A DNA stretch of 64,000 nucleotides from Melanocharis versteri (taxonomy: Eukaryota > Chordata > Aves > Passeriformes > Melanocharitidae): the NCBI GenBank assembly GCA_013397845.1, contig VZTG01001034.1, forward strand, positions 62,001 to 126,000, given 5' to 3'. The translations under genes and the position numbers were made by a program. Of the stretch, positions 43,086 to 56,000 are shown piece by piece; position 1 is the first letter of the stretch, and each line of letters begins with the position of its first letter. The notes beneath the pieces were generated by a model that did not search any database, was not told the DNA's origin, and saw only the letters and a program-made list of their open reading frames with translations.

Positions 43086-46000
43086 GTATCTACAAAAGGA
43101 AGGAGACTTAAGTGTTTGTAATCGAAAAACAAGAACTAAAGGTTTATTTAAAGATATTTTTAGCCAAAAACCTTGAAAAGGAAGTTAAAACTTTATCTCG
43201 ATAGACTTGGCAATGGCTACTGCCTATTTGCTCTTGCAAGCCCTTTCTTTCCTTTATACAGCCAGTTTGATTTAGTGATTTCAGAATGACTGAGAACGTG
43301 AATAGCCAAGAAATAGAAAAGCTTAGAAAGCAAATTAATAGAAGCCAAATTTGTCTTCTAGAAGATCTTCCGTATGTTGCCTTTTTATGATAATCATAAG
43401 TGCTTTTTGGAGTTTTGTAGTACATATACAGGTTTTCTGGCTTGGGGAGTGGAACAGTCAGTTTAATGTTCAGTAGCAGGGTCTGTGTTTATTAAAGGTA
43501 CTTACCCTTTGCACGTTTAGTTAGCATACTCAAAGAGAAATAATACTATTCTGAACAGAAGTAAACATCATTTTAGTAGGAGGGGAGAGGAAAAAGGTTT
43601 GATGTGGACCATAATTCAGGAAGGTGCTAAAGCACATGTCTAATAAAGGCACAGTGGTAGGATAGGGAATTGAGCATTGAGCATTGTTTTTGTACATGAT
43701 GTTGCACGTCCTTTCTTGTGTTTTGGGCCTGGCTGCTACCACACAACCTTCTTATCCATTCTTATCCCTTCTGTAGGGAGGTCTAGGTCACATGCACGTG
43801 ATTTTTTTTTCTGTTGAACTTTGCAATTCTTGTGTTTCAGATGGCTTCCAGAAGTGATGTGCTTCACTGATTTGGGACTGGACTATACAAAAGTAATTAC
43901 GGAAGTTGCATGGAAAGGCCTTTTTTCTTTTTTTCATGATGGAGGCCTGTAAAATCAGTCTTGAAGGCAGCCACCTGTGTGCACTGTTGAGGCTTTGCAG
44001 GAGCTTCAAAATAGCTACCAGATTTAATAGTCTTAAAACATACATCTCCTTGAAACTTCGAACGCAGTGCTTCTTTCCCAATTAAAGTTGTCAGTTGCTG
44101 TTTCTAACAAAATTACACTGCCGGGTAAATCTATAACAACTTCATTAGGAAGCATTCATCATGGTTACTTAACAGGAAATTAAATCCAAGTAGATAAGAA
44201 GAGAACTTGCCTCTTCTTTCCTAAAGCATTACCTTTACCTTGCACTTAGGTTCAACAAATTCTGCAGGCCCAGGACATTGGCAGTGCTTTCCATCTCTGT
44301 AGACAGGCAGTTAGGGAAGGTTTTTTGAGCCTTAGGAAACCTTAGCCTTGCCTTTTTTCCTCTGTGTGTGTGATGGTAAAGGACTGAATGCTGAAGCTAC
44401 GAGTCTTGAGAGTTTTCTTGGTGGGTTATTGCAAAATGCTTTTGATCTGCCACAAGCTGGGGTTGGGGGTGGGGGGAGGAGGAAGAGAAGGGACATGCGG
44501 AGTAGATGTTCTGTGAGCCCTTTGAAACTGGACACCTATTATATGTTTGTCAGCAAGTCGGTGGTATGGAGTGACCCAAGGGATCTCCCAGGGACCTGTG
44601 TCCTCTAAGCTGAGCAAAGCACGTACTCCTGTTTTACGGTCACTGAACAAAGGCACTCTCCTTGGAGCTTTCCGCAGAGAAAGGTCTTAGATGTTCCAAG
44701 TTCTGACTTCAAGAGAAACTGCTATTATGATGCTTGATCCTGTGATAAATAAATTAAAAAACAGAATGTGCCATGTACTCACTGACCTTCAGAAAGTAGC
44801 ATGTATTTTTCTTCTTTCAGCTGAATTAGTCCAGGAGTTGGGGTTTGCGTGCTTGGCCACAGGTACCTCTGAGTTAAACAAATGGGATTTGTGTAGTGTC
44901 CTCATGCTGGTGGGCAGCATCTTGTGTTTGTCACAGCTTTGTGCATGGATTAATGCACTGGTGAGATGGGAGTTTGGGTTTATCATGACAGCAACTTGAA
45001 CAGGGGGAGATTTATCAGCCCCTTGAAATAAGGGGTCAAGTACAAAACCACCTCATTCTCCACAGAGTATTGCATAGCACTATCAGCTTCTATTGTGTTT
45101 CAGGCTTAATCTAAAAATGAAACCTGGCTTGTCATTCTCTGGGGTCTTGGAAAAAAATCTCTGAAATGTGATCTGAAATGAAAATAGATATAGTGAACTG
45201 TTCTAGAGAGGCATAAGCTGCTCTCCACGCTGCTTTAGAGGACACCATGTTCAGGCCAGTATTTTATTTGACGTCTCATGGATGGAAAGAGAAATGAGTG
45301 GGAAAGAAAGCTGGTGTGTGGGGGCAGTATGAGGGGGCGGGAGGAAAAGTTTAGATATCTAATTCCAAAACCTCAGTTTTCAGGAATGTGGGTGGTTTGG
45401 TGGGAGTTGTAAAGACTAAGAAAATTATGCTTTTGCTAATAATGATCTCTAGGCAACTGGCATTCTATAATATGGAGGATTTCTCACATTTACATTAACA
45501 CTCCTCGGAGTCTGACTTTTCTTTGGTAATATTCTCGGAAAATATGGAAGTCTTGCACTCAGCATTAGACATCAAGTTTGTACAGAACGAACAACAAGCC
45601 ACTTTTCAAATTCCATGCTATATAAAAGTTGAGGGCCCCTACCTGTTTTTTTTCTTGTGGTGGGTGCAAAGGGGAAATATGGCATGTATAAGGTCCAGGT
45701 TCCTGAAGGACATGAGATGCAGCTCAGGTGAGGATGCTTACAGCCGGTTGCTTTGTCCATACCTCATTTCATTCCTGCATGGAGCTGTTGTTTCCTTGTC
45801 CTCGTGCTCTGCTCCAGTGGTCTGTGGATGACTTGGTGTGCCCTGGGCCCGTAGCTTTGAAAAGGAAGAGAATTTGGCTGAGTACTTGAAGCTCTTCCTG
45901 TACCTGTGTGCAGAGTGGGTGCAGTCAGGCAGTAGGGAAGGTTGCTCAAGTCTGGGGAACTCAGCTACTCTCTGTCATCTCAGGTTTATCTTTTTATCCT

Positions 46001-49000
46001 TTTTGTTAGACGTCTTAAAATATCATGCACAATTCTGAGTTGACTGACAAAAGATAAACTTTCTTTGTCTGTCTGCCCCAAAAGGAGGAAGGAAGACAGC
46101 TGAGTGACTTCATTTAGACTTGTAAGCGTTCCTCAAAGAAGAAGTAACTACCTATAGGATGAAAGCATTTCTCTTATGAAATGCATTTGATTTTTTTCCT
46201 TTGTAGAGGCCTCAGGTTAGCTCTTGCTAAATAGTCTTGCATTTTCCTTGAAATTTGTATTTTTTGCATAAGCCTGTTGATGACTTTTAATGCTTTGTGA
46301 AAGGCTTTTGAATAAAAAAATGAGACCCTTTATCTTGAAGAACTACTTAGTATTCAAGTTAAACGTTGATCACAGTACAACTCCAAATGAGAAAAATGTA
46401 GTCTTCAAATTGATTTTGACTTAAAACATGTGAGGGTATTCTACATGCCCTAGAGAGAGAGATGAGAATGGGGCTTTGTTGCTGCTGATTTTTTCTCTCC
46501 ATCTTTCTGAACGAAACATGAAAGGACTGGGAGAAGGGCAAGAGTAGAAATACAGTATCTCCATAGGCAGAACTTGAGCCATTTAATGGACTTTACTGAA
46601 ATCTTAAAGTGTTTTATTGTTTTTATTGTGTGACTCATTCTTCGTGGTTCTCTGTCGGTAATGTGTACAAAAGTGGGACTTTTCATTATACAAACTCGGG
46701 TTCATCTGCAGTTGCCTTGGACCCTCTGGAGTTGAAGTAAGGGGCTGAGGAGCCTCAGAGGATGCACATCTCTCTTACTCCAGGGAATGCTGATGTCATG
46801 TGGGTCAAGCAGGTTCTTAACTGAGATGTCTCAGTTTCATGTCTCATCTTGGATGGGCTATAACATGTGTCTGATGTATTTTGCACTTTCCCCTTGTGTT
46901 GGGTGATGGGAAGAATGGCCAGCCAGCACTGCAAAGCGTAAAAATTGGGAAGAATGCTGTAGACAGATACATGAACCTGAAATAAGATTCTCATCAGAGC
47001 AGTATTGACAAGTTTAAATACCATTCAGTGTATTTTAATCCATTCTAAAATAAATAAATATTACTATACAGATGTTGGTATCCAATTCAGTCCAATTCTT
47101 CTGCAGAGACCTGCAGGATACATGGATGAGCTCTTACATCATCATCTGGAGTCTGCTATCTCTAGTGATGTGGGTGTACTGAGCTTGGTGAATTACTAAG
47201 TTTAAGCCTGCTGTCCAGGCTGGATATTGAACAGTTTTTCTGTACGGGCATTGGCATAAAGTGTCATCATGTATATGGAAAATAAGTGTGTGAAATCTTA
47301 GTAGGTGCTAAATTAGGAGCACTGTTCCCCACACAAATACATTTTATTTCTCAGTGACTTAAATGGAACCATGATGAAAGCATGGTAAAATGCTGCAGTG
47401 ATTAAATGCTGAGTGAGGTAATTCACAGGACAATCTGAAAATACCGGACAAATGGTCTTAGAAGTGAGTTATATTTAAATGCTTTTGTTACACCTGACTA
47501 GAAATAATGCCTTGCACCAGGGAAATGGCTGAAGAAGTTGCATCATGTGGCAGCAACAGTGATCCAGTAACAGTGCATGGATTCAGGGTGATGGGGACCC
47601 GGGGAGTTGGGTTTAACTGCCTTGGTGAAGCGGCTGCAGAACGTGGATTTAAGTTTCTGAGGTAACTGTGTCCCTTATGTAATCTGGTTACATTTGAAGA
47701 TAATAATTAACTACTGCCTTTGCAATGTTATTCTTGAGTTAGAGGGGGATTTTGGATGGAAAACTGAAGTAAATTCAATGAAGTGTGTGTGCAAAGTGAT
47801 TGAAATAGGACTCTTGCTTTCAAAAACTGTTCTTTTGTCTGAATTTCATAAGCAATGTTTCAGGAAGCATTTGCACCTTAATTAAGGAGTAATGTGGAGT
47901 TAAGAATTAAGGCTATTAAGAATATTATTGCTTATGTACAGCTCTTGGGCTCACAGGTAGAGAGGTCCTGGCTGCAGTGAAGTCTACCAGTGCCTTTGTG
48001 TCCTGACAAGTGAATCCAAATTCTGCCCCTGCTTTTCCTTGGGTATTTCACCCACTTTGATGTCTGCAATCTAGTTTAAAGCAAACAGAAAAACTCAAAC
48101 TCTCAAGCAGTATTGGTTCTAGCACATGAAACTGAGGTTCATGAGCAGTTGTTCAGATCTGTAAATGTCAAAAGGAGATTTCAGTCTTGGGCTTCTTTCT
48201 TGGTGTATCAGCCTAGTTTTATGCTGGCTGAGGGAATGAGTTTATCTTTGGATGTTTTGAAATAATAAGAAAAGCTACTTGGGTCTGCAGTGTCACTGCA
48301 GTGATCCAAGTGGAGATATATCCATCAGGATATATGCTTTGACTATTTGGAACATCTTGTATTAGCTCGTAAACCAAAAGAAAAAAGTTGGGGTTGTTTG
48401 GGGTTTCTTTTTGCTCTCTTTTTTTATGTTTCCTTTTTTTTTCTAGGCAATCTTGGTTAAGTAGTTTTATGAGGCAAGCTGCCTCTCTTCATGGGAATGC
48501 GACAAACATATACAGTGACTATCTCTCAGCCCTCTTGTATTTTTTCCCCAACTTCTTTGCCCCTGGAGTTCCTACTATGTTTTCTTAAGATCTAAGTTCA
48601 CATTACTGCTCTTAAAATCAAGATGATCAGTGGATCAGAAAATAATTAAGGATTAAAGTCATAAAATAAACGTGTATCTTTAACTGCATGTTTGTGTGTA
48701 ATTATTTCTGCTAACCTTCAGGAGTTTCCATTCCTTAAAGAAAGGCAATAAATTAAAAAATTATTCCTGGAGTAATTTGCTGACTCTTGAAGCATAGATC
48801 CAGCTGCTTTTCAGTCCTTGCACAGGAGCAGGGAGAAAAACTGCTGAAAGTTTCTAGGATTCTTGTCTCCTGCCAAGAAGACTTCCCCATCTCTGCCCCA
48901 ATTCTTCAGGTAAAAAGTTCTGGACTGGAGAACTTTAAATTTTGCTAAGTGGCTTTAGGAAGTAAAATCTGTTTAGTATCTCAGATGTAAGGGTAATTGA

Positions 49001-50009
49001 AAGAATTCCTCCTGCTCCCACAGAATTTAAAAAATAATCAAATTGCTATGAAGTGCTTTTTTTTATTAAACCCTCTGTGCTGTTTAGGTACCTGCCCATG
49101 CACACTTGTGCCTGTCATTGCACATGGCATGCCAGTTGTAGAGGCAGAAGCAGCTTAAAACTGTGTCCTGTTTGCTACATACATTATTTACTAGCAGAAT
49201 GTGCATTAGTACAGCTGGAAGTGTTTGCCACTTTCTGTGTGACAAGGGGGATGTGTGCAGTGAACCTGTCCAGTTCAGCAGCTATAGAAGGAGTTGAGCA
49301 ATTTGCTTTTAACTCCATTACCCATCCTCTGACAAACACTGCAAAGCCTCAAAGTCTGGAAATAGGCAAAGAGAACTGAGGAAATGGCAGTATGTTGTCT
49401 AAAATACAACAAAATCGCTCTCTTTAAACTGGGGAGAAGATGCACCTTGCTGTAATTCTTCAAGGGTATTTTATCTGGAAATCTTCTTTTCTGTTGAAGT
49501 AGTGTAGTAAGTGCCAGAGAGAGTACTTTATTCTTCATGGGTGATTCCTGAGGGATCTAAGCTAAATGATGCGAGTGTCTTTTTTTGCCTCTTTTTAAAC
49601 AGATAACTCTTTTATATTAAGAAGGCTTTTAAAATGGAGTTTACTTTGTCCAAGTCTATAAAACTGACACCTTCAAATGTAATATAGAGAATGCAGACTT
49701 ATGTCATTGTTAATATCCATGGTCTGGAGTGATGCTTTTACTCAATCAGCAGCTAGAAAGAGATACACTAGAAACACTTGGATTTTGATGCTTGCAGGAC
49801 AAATGAAGATTGTGCATCTGTTTCTTATCTAAAAAACATTAAATTTGCCTGGGGAGATCCTCTGCTCGGGCCTGGTGTTTTCCAGGTAGACTTGGAAGGT
49901 ACTTGGCCTGTACCTTGTGCTTGGAGATTTGGACCATTATTTTTCTTGCCTGTATGCCTTCTGGTGGAGAGTGGGAACAAACCCATCTCTGGATGTGGTG
50001 TAGTTTCCT

Positions 50010-51937
50010 GGAGAGTACAGGGGAAGCAAGGACAGGTATCCTGGGAAGAATATAGGGATGCAGTTCAGTTGCAGGGTTGTGGTGAAGAAGGCCAAGATGA
50101 AACTGGAGCTGAACTTGGCAAGGGATGCAAAGAACAACAAGAAGGGCTTCTACTGGTATGTCAGCCAAAAAAAAGGAAAGTCGAAGGAAGTGTACCTCTG
50201 CTGATAAGCAAGGCTGGCAAACTGGTAACAGTGGGTGAGGAGAAGGCTGAGGTGCTCAGGCTTCACTGGCAGCCTCTCTTCCTATGCCTCTTGAGTAGAT
50301 GAACTGCAAGATGGGGACCAGGGCAGCAAAGTTCTGTAGGATAAGATCAGGTTTGTGACCACCTGAGGAGCTCAGATGTACAGGACCTGATGAGATGCAT
50401 CCCAGAGTCCTGAGGGAACTGGCTGATGTTGTTGCCAAGCCATGCTCCATGATTTGAAAGTCATGGCAATCAGGTAAAGTCCCCAGTGACTGGAAAAAGG
50501 AAGACATTGTACCCATCTTTAAAAAGTGCAGAAAAGAGCACCCTGGGAACCACTGACCTGTCAGCCTCACCTCTGTGCCTGGGAAGGTCATAGAACGGAT
50601 CCTCCTGGAAGCTGTGCTCAGGCACATGGAGGACAGGGAGGTGATTAGGGACAGCCAGCATGACTGCACCGAGGGCAAGCCCTGCCTGACCAACATAGTG
50701 GCCGTCCATGATGGAGTGACCACATCAGGTGACAAGGGAAGGGTTACAGATGTCATTTATCTGGACTTCTGTAAAGCCTCTGACATGGTGCCCCACAGCA
50801 TTATTCTCTCTGAACTGGAGAGAGATGGATTTGATGGTGGACTGTTCAGTGGATGACGAATTGGTTGGATGGTCATATACAGAGGGTGGTGTGAGTGGCT
50901 TGGAGTCCTGATGGACATCAGTGACAAGTAATGTCCCTCAGGAGTCTGTACTGGGACCGGTGTTACTTAATATCTTCACTAATGACCAAGACAAAGGATT
51001 GAGTGCCCCCCCTGCAGGTTTGCCGATGACACCAAGCTGAGTGGTGCTGTTGACACATCTGAAGGACTGGATGCCATCCTGAGGGACCTGGACAAGCTCA
51101 AGAAATGGGACCCTGGGAATCTCCTGTGGTTTAACAAGGCCAGAGGCAAAGTGCTGCACCTGGGTGAGGGCAACCGCTGGTATCAGTCTGGGCTGGGAAT
51201 TGAACAGCTCGAGAGCAGCCCTGTTGAGAAGGACTTGGGGGTGCTCGTGGATGAGGCAGTGTCCAGGTGCTCCTGGACACAATCCAGCCATGTGCACCTG
51301 CAGCCCAGAAAGCCAGCTGAATCCTGGGCCACATCAAAAGCAGTGTGGGCAGCAGGTTGAGGGTGGGGATTCTGCCCTTCTCTCTGGTGAGACCCCACTT
51401 GGAGAGCTGCATCCAGCTCTGGGGTCCCCAGCATAAGGAAGATGTGGACATGTTGAATTGAGTCCAGAGGAGGGCCATGAAGATGGTCACAGGGCTGCAG
51501 CACATCTCCTGTGAAGACAGGCTGGGATGGTTGGGATTGTCCAGTCTGGAGTAGTGAAGGCTCCAGGGAGACCTTTCAGCACCTTCCAGTACCTAAGGGG
51601 GCCTGTGGGAAATCCGGAGAGGGACTTTCTACAAGGGCATGTGGAGATAGAACAAGGGGTAATACTTTTAAACTAAAGAAGGATTGATTTTAGATTAGAT
51701 GTAAGAAAGGAGGGGCTTTTTGTTTTGTTGTTTTTTGTTTGTTTGTTTCTTTTACGATGGGGTGGTGAGACCCTGGAACAGGTTGCCCAGAGAAGCGGTA
51801 GATGACCCATTCCTGGAAACATTCAAGGCCAGGTTGGGCAGGGTTCTGAGCAGCCTGACTGAGTTGCTCATTGCAGGAGGATTGGATTTTGCGGCTTTTA
51901 AAAGTCCCTTCCACCCCAAACTGTTCAATGATTCAAC
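50010..51937 (+). mobile_element. Long CR1 LINE, reverse transcriptase region and 3' end
   Basis: A + strand CR1 of about 1.9 kb, the longest in the window. It shows the pre-RT stretch (GATGCAAAGAACAACAAGAAG near 50128), RT motifs VIYLDFCKASDMVPHSI (from about 50753) and NVPQESVLGPVLLNIF (from about 50930), and the catalytic FADD at 51019-51030. The element continues to the CR1 tail (GTCCCTTCCACCCC, then TTCAATGATTC near 51936). Frameshifts and stops break the frame, so it is inactive. A T/G-rich expansion at 51719-51752 lies inside it. The neighbouring open frames on both strands derive from it. Confidence 0.93.
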
Positions 51938-52843
51938 TTTGCGGAGTTCCCAGCTAGCTTTTAACAATGATTAAGTATTTGGAAAGGTCAAGATGTTTCC
52001 TCATGTGGACAAAATCTTTCAAAGTAATGCTGTTTTAGTTGTTATTTCAAGGGGGTGATTTTTATTTATGTTAAAAAACAAACGCCCCTGTGGCTCTCTG
52101 GCATAAACTGAGAAGCTTGCAGATGTTTAGGGATGTGCTTGCTCTTACCTGCAAACCCATATAATAAGCCTGGTAGTTTCTAGCTCCTTCTAGGCTAAGG
52201 GAACTGTTGCCCCTTCCTTCTGCTCAGAAAGACGGCAGTGGTGAAGGACCTGGGTGCTGTGTCAGAAACCAAAGCATCTCCTCTTCCTGCCAGATTTCAA
52301 GTGTCAAGGTTTCATTCAGTTAATTTGTTTATGAAAAGTTTGAACTGTAATTTCAGCCTCCCATACAATGGCAATCGTAGTGTCTTGTCCTTTTTTATTA
52401 TTATTTTTTATTCTTTCACTTTTTTGACAACCCATGTTCTGGTGTGTTCTTTCACCTAGTTAAACTTGGTTTTAGAAGGTGCTTTTAAGATAAATATTGA
52501 CTTGCTCTGCTGAAAATACAGAGTGATATTGATCTTTTTTTGCCTTTATGCAGATCACACATGGTTTGATATTTGTGTAGTTTTCTTCTTTGTTTTTTGT
52601 ATTAGCTTCCTGACCTGTGATACAAGCATTTTGAGAAACTACAGGGAACTCGGAACTTTTTACTTTGGGTACTATACCATGAATGGCTATTGTAAACTGC
52701 ATATTTTTTCTTAAAATAAAATCAAAGATACGATAATCTGTATGTAATTGTAATCCTTCACATTTTAGCCGCTTCTTTCAGGTAGCTAGGTTTTTTCCTT
52801 GTGTTTTGCAGAAAATGATTTTCTGTTTGTTTTTAAATTTCAG

Positions 52844-53042
52844 AAATCAGCTCACAGAGTTTTCATGTCTGACTACTGGTATCGGTCCCTGCTCCTGTGC
52901 AAAGAAACTGGAAGCTGCAACTGTTTTGCAACAGCCAACCAGCCTAATGAAGAGAAAGAAGAAGATACCAACCATCAGATTGTGGTGTCAGATACCATGC
53001 AGCTTGTGCAAGATAAGCAGGAGGTGACAGAAATCACAGCAG
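52844..53042 (+). CDS. MCF2L: MCF2L N-terminal coding exon (Rho guanine nucleotide exchange factor DBS)
   Basis: Exon bounded by acceptor AAATTTCAG and donor CAG|GTGAGA. The first ATG (52865) opens a frame beginning MSDYWYRSLLLCKETGS and continuing NQPNEEKEEDTNHQIVVSD, then TMQLVQDKQEVTEITA, ending in phase 1. This aligns with the N-terminus of a human MCF2L isoform that, from memory, starts MFDCW and includes LCKRPGS, RPNEAKKEETDHQIDVSD and LVQD. The next human residues are DEIM, which need a phase-1 acceptor, as here. MCF2L activates Rho-family GTPases through DH-PH domains encoded beyond the window; this exon lies before the CRAL-TRIO domain. The Kozak context is weak (T at -3). The exon could itself be a first exon or be spliced from the CpG island. 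Confidence 0.88.
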
Positions 53043-56000
53043 GTGAGAAAAATATAGCGTATTTTAAAACTGGCTGGCTGGCTGCCAGACTGTTAAGAAG
53101 AGGACTGATGGCTTCAAGAATTTTAGCATTTGTATCTCGTCTCTAACAATGAGAGTAGGGCAGGGAGCCCAAGAAAAGGAATAGCTGAGTATTCACTTGG
53201 AGGGGGCTGATGTCACCACAAAAACAAATGTTTAACAGCAGTGAAAACCTGTACTTGGGAGGACTGATGCTTGTCATAAGAAATTAAAATCATTCCACGA
53301 ATTAATCGTTTAGCAAAAAATAGCCATCCCAGAGAAACCTGACCTACCTTCCTACAGTTTTAAAATCATAGTTTTGAGAAACTGCTGAGAAGCAAGTAAA
53401 AAATACATCTGCACCATATCACATTACTTTTGTTCCTGTGGATCATAAGCAGAAAACTGTAGTGAGTGCTAGTTTATATTTACTGGGGCTAAGAATACAT
53501 GTTTTTTAATTGTACCATCTGATCGTATATTTACCCATGCAGGAGGTTGTCACATAGTTCATATATGAATGGAACCTTTGCCTTGGTACTAGTGCAGATG
53601 GACTGTAATTTTATAATTTGATTAGCAGTTGCATCTTATGGCATTTGGTCTTTATTAACACATCTTCATTTCATTTTGAAAAATGTTTTTATGAAGCCTC
53701 CTAGGTAGTTAAATTTAATTAGGTAATTAAATACCTAAATATATTTATGCAAACCTCTCTAAGCTGGAAAGATGTTCCAAAACGGGAAAGGAGGAATTCA
53801 CTAAAACACAGTTTTGCATTTAAAACACAATTGGAAAACAGAATATGACTCCTTTGTCCTAGAAGAAAAAAAGCTCATTCTTTCAGCTGGAGTGAACTAA
53901 TGATGTTGCTGCTACAGAATGATTCATATTCTGCTCTGACTTAACAGGAAGTAGTGATTACTCTAATAGTTCTGCTTTTGTACCAGTGACGTCTCAGCCA
54001 GAATGAGATTTCTTTTGAAGGCAGCAAGGAAAGATGCAAAAAAACCCTGCAGTAATTCCAGAGGATGATGTCAGGGTTGATCAGATATGATTTCTGTGGA
54101 AATAAGGTGTGTGTATCTAGACTACAAGAGAAAACTGATGGGAAATCACACATATTCTGACTTTTTAGTAGAGATCTGCGCTGGTTGTGACAGAAGGTGA
54201 ATATCTGCTTGTTTCAATTTTCTTGTTGTCCATAACTATTAGAATAAAAGCAAGGAAATTTGAACTTGATTCCTGCAGAGAAGATTTAGACCTAATTGAG
54301 GCAATTGTTAAACAGACTACTTGAAAGGGTTTGTGCGGTCTCTAGCTTGTTCTCAATGAAATCTCTAGTGAAACAAACCACTGCTGGAGGTGAGCTGGGT
54401 GTACTTGATCCATCCCAGTGCTTTGAGCCAGGCTAAGAGCACTGTGCTTCTGTGGTGGAAGAAGAAACAAAGAAGTCCTTGGAAGGCAGGCCTGGAGTAG
54501 GAAGTCAGAGGAAAGATAGTTCTGTACTGTGACATCTGGAGGGTTTCAAATGGGAAATTGCTGCTTCTCCTCCCCAGAAATTCAGGGGAGAGCTGTGTTG
54601 GGTTCAAAGTTGTGTGTGTATTCTCTGCTGAAGCATCAGTGAGTCAATGGTTGACTGGTTCATCAACAAAGGAGGCTTAGTAAACTGCAGGGATTGAAAT
54701 GAAAACAGTGAATGCAGACCAGGAGCTGAGTGTAGAGATGTACCTCACAGGCACGAGCCTGCCTATAATAGCCTGCACATACTTGACTATGCTAATTTAA
54801 TCTTTTAGCTGAGGCTGCTGCCCTTCTATCGCTGTAGTGTATGTAAGAGGGACATGAGGTTTAGTGAAAGAAATTCTGGACTAAGTTTCCTGGCCTGAGA
54901 AGTAGCAGATTTTTTGTTGGTGATTACATCCATGTCTGGCATGACAGCTGGATTACAAGCCATTAACTGAAACTGCAAAGCACCTGATGATACTCTTTAT
55001 CTCTGGAAAAAGTGGGATGTAGTTTTTGGAGAAAAGGTATGTTTTCTTTCTTTCGACTTGAAGACAGCAGTGTGTAGACTGGGAAAGGAGCTTTCCCAGA
55101 ACTATGCAGAGACTACATGAGAAATTTAGTGGCAGATAATTTTCTGCTAAAGTTCATAAACTTTACAGGTAAATGAAGTATGAAAGGTTTCTGTGCCATA
55201 ATTAATACTGTTGTTGCTAGTATTGAGGATTGAACGAATCATTGTTTGTGGACATTTTATTGGGGTTTGGTTTTTAACAAATCATTGCTCTTAATTCGTG
55301 CAACTTGTATGTTAAGATTTTCTGACTTTATCAAGGGACTGCTAAAAAGAGTCTGCTCTGGAAAGAACTACAGTGGCATAACATGGTTTACATTTAAAAT
55401 GAGAAGATGTTTTGCTCTAATTTTAATACCTATTCAAATATTTATTTCAAGAAAAGAAGTATTTTTTCAGTTGGTAAAGGGAGCCATACTGTCTTGTTCT
55501 GTGAAACTAATCCTTATAGTCTTCTCATGGGAAAAGGCAGAAAGAGAGATGCTGCCATGGAAGATAATGTTGGAGTCTTCTCCCTTGTCTGTTTTTGACT
55601 TCTGAAAGCAAATGTGAGGGGTGTTAGTCTCCCATGCAGACTAATAATACTGTATGATGGAGAGCATCTTTCTGCTTTTATTTAAACCATATGTTGCTGT
55701 TGCTGAAGTTTTAATTCCCTCTCCCTCCCCAGGAGCTCATCTGCTGTGCTATTGGCACTATATTAACAGCAATATTTTTACTGCAGTGTCTTCCTAGAAG
55801 TTATAATTAAGATCAGGTCTTCATTGTGTCTGTAAGTGTACACACAGAGAGAAGATACTGCATCTTGAAGGCTTTAAGAGTCGAGCTTGAAAGCGATAGA
55901 TGAACCAGCATGTGAAATTCAGCTTGAGGCAGCGCACAAGTGAGATGGAAACATCATAACATCAGACCAACTTGTGTTTACTCTTGCCTCCATTCAAATG

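Larger units (their letters stand above)
42666..52843 (+). other. MCF2L: Probable MCF2L first intron
   Basis: About 10 kb between the CpG island and the first recognised MCF2L coding exon. It contains a T/G-rich tract (about 43011-43085) and a long CR1 (about 50010-51937); the rest is unremarkable sequence. No other MCF2L exon was recognised. Status as an intron depends on the promoter assignment. Confidence 0.5.

Noticed and set aside
49778..51974. Cluster of long open frames on both strands (up to 174 codons)
   Set aside because: The + strand reads as a CR1 LINE with reverse transcriptase motifs, from about 50010 to 51937. The frames are fragments or shadows of it.
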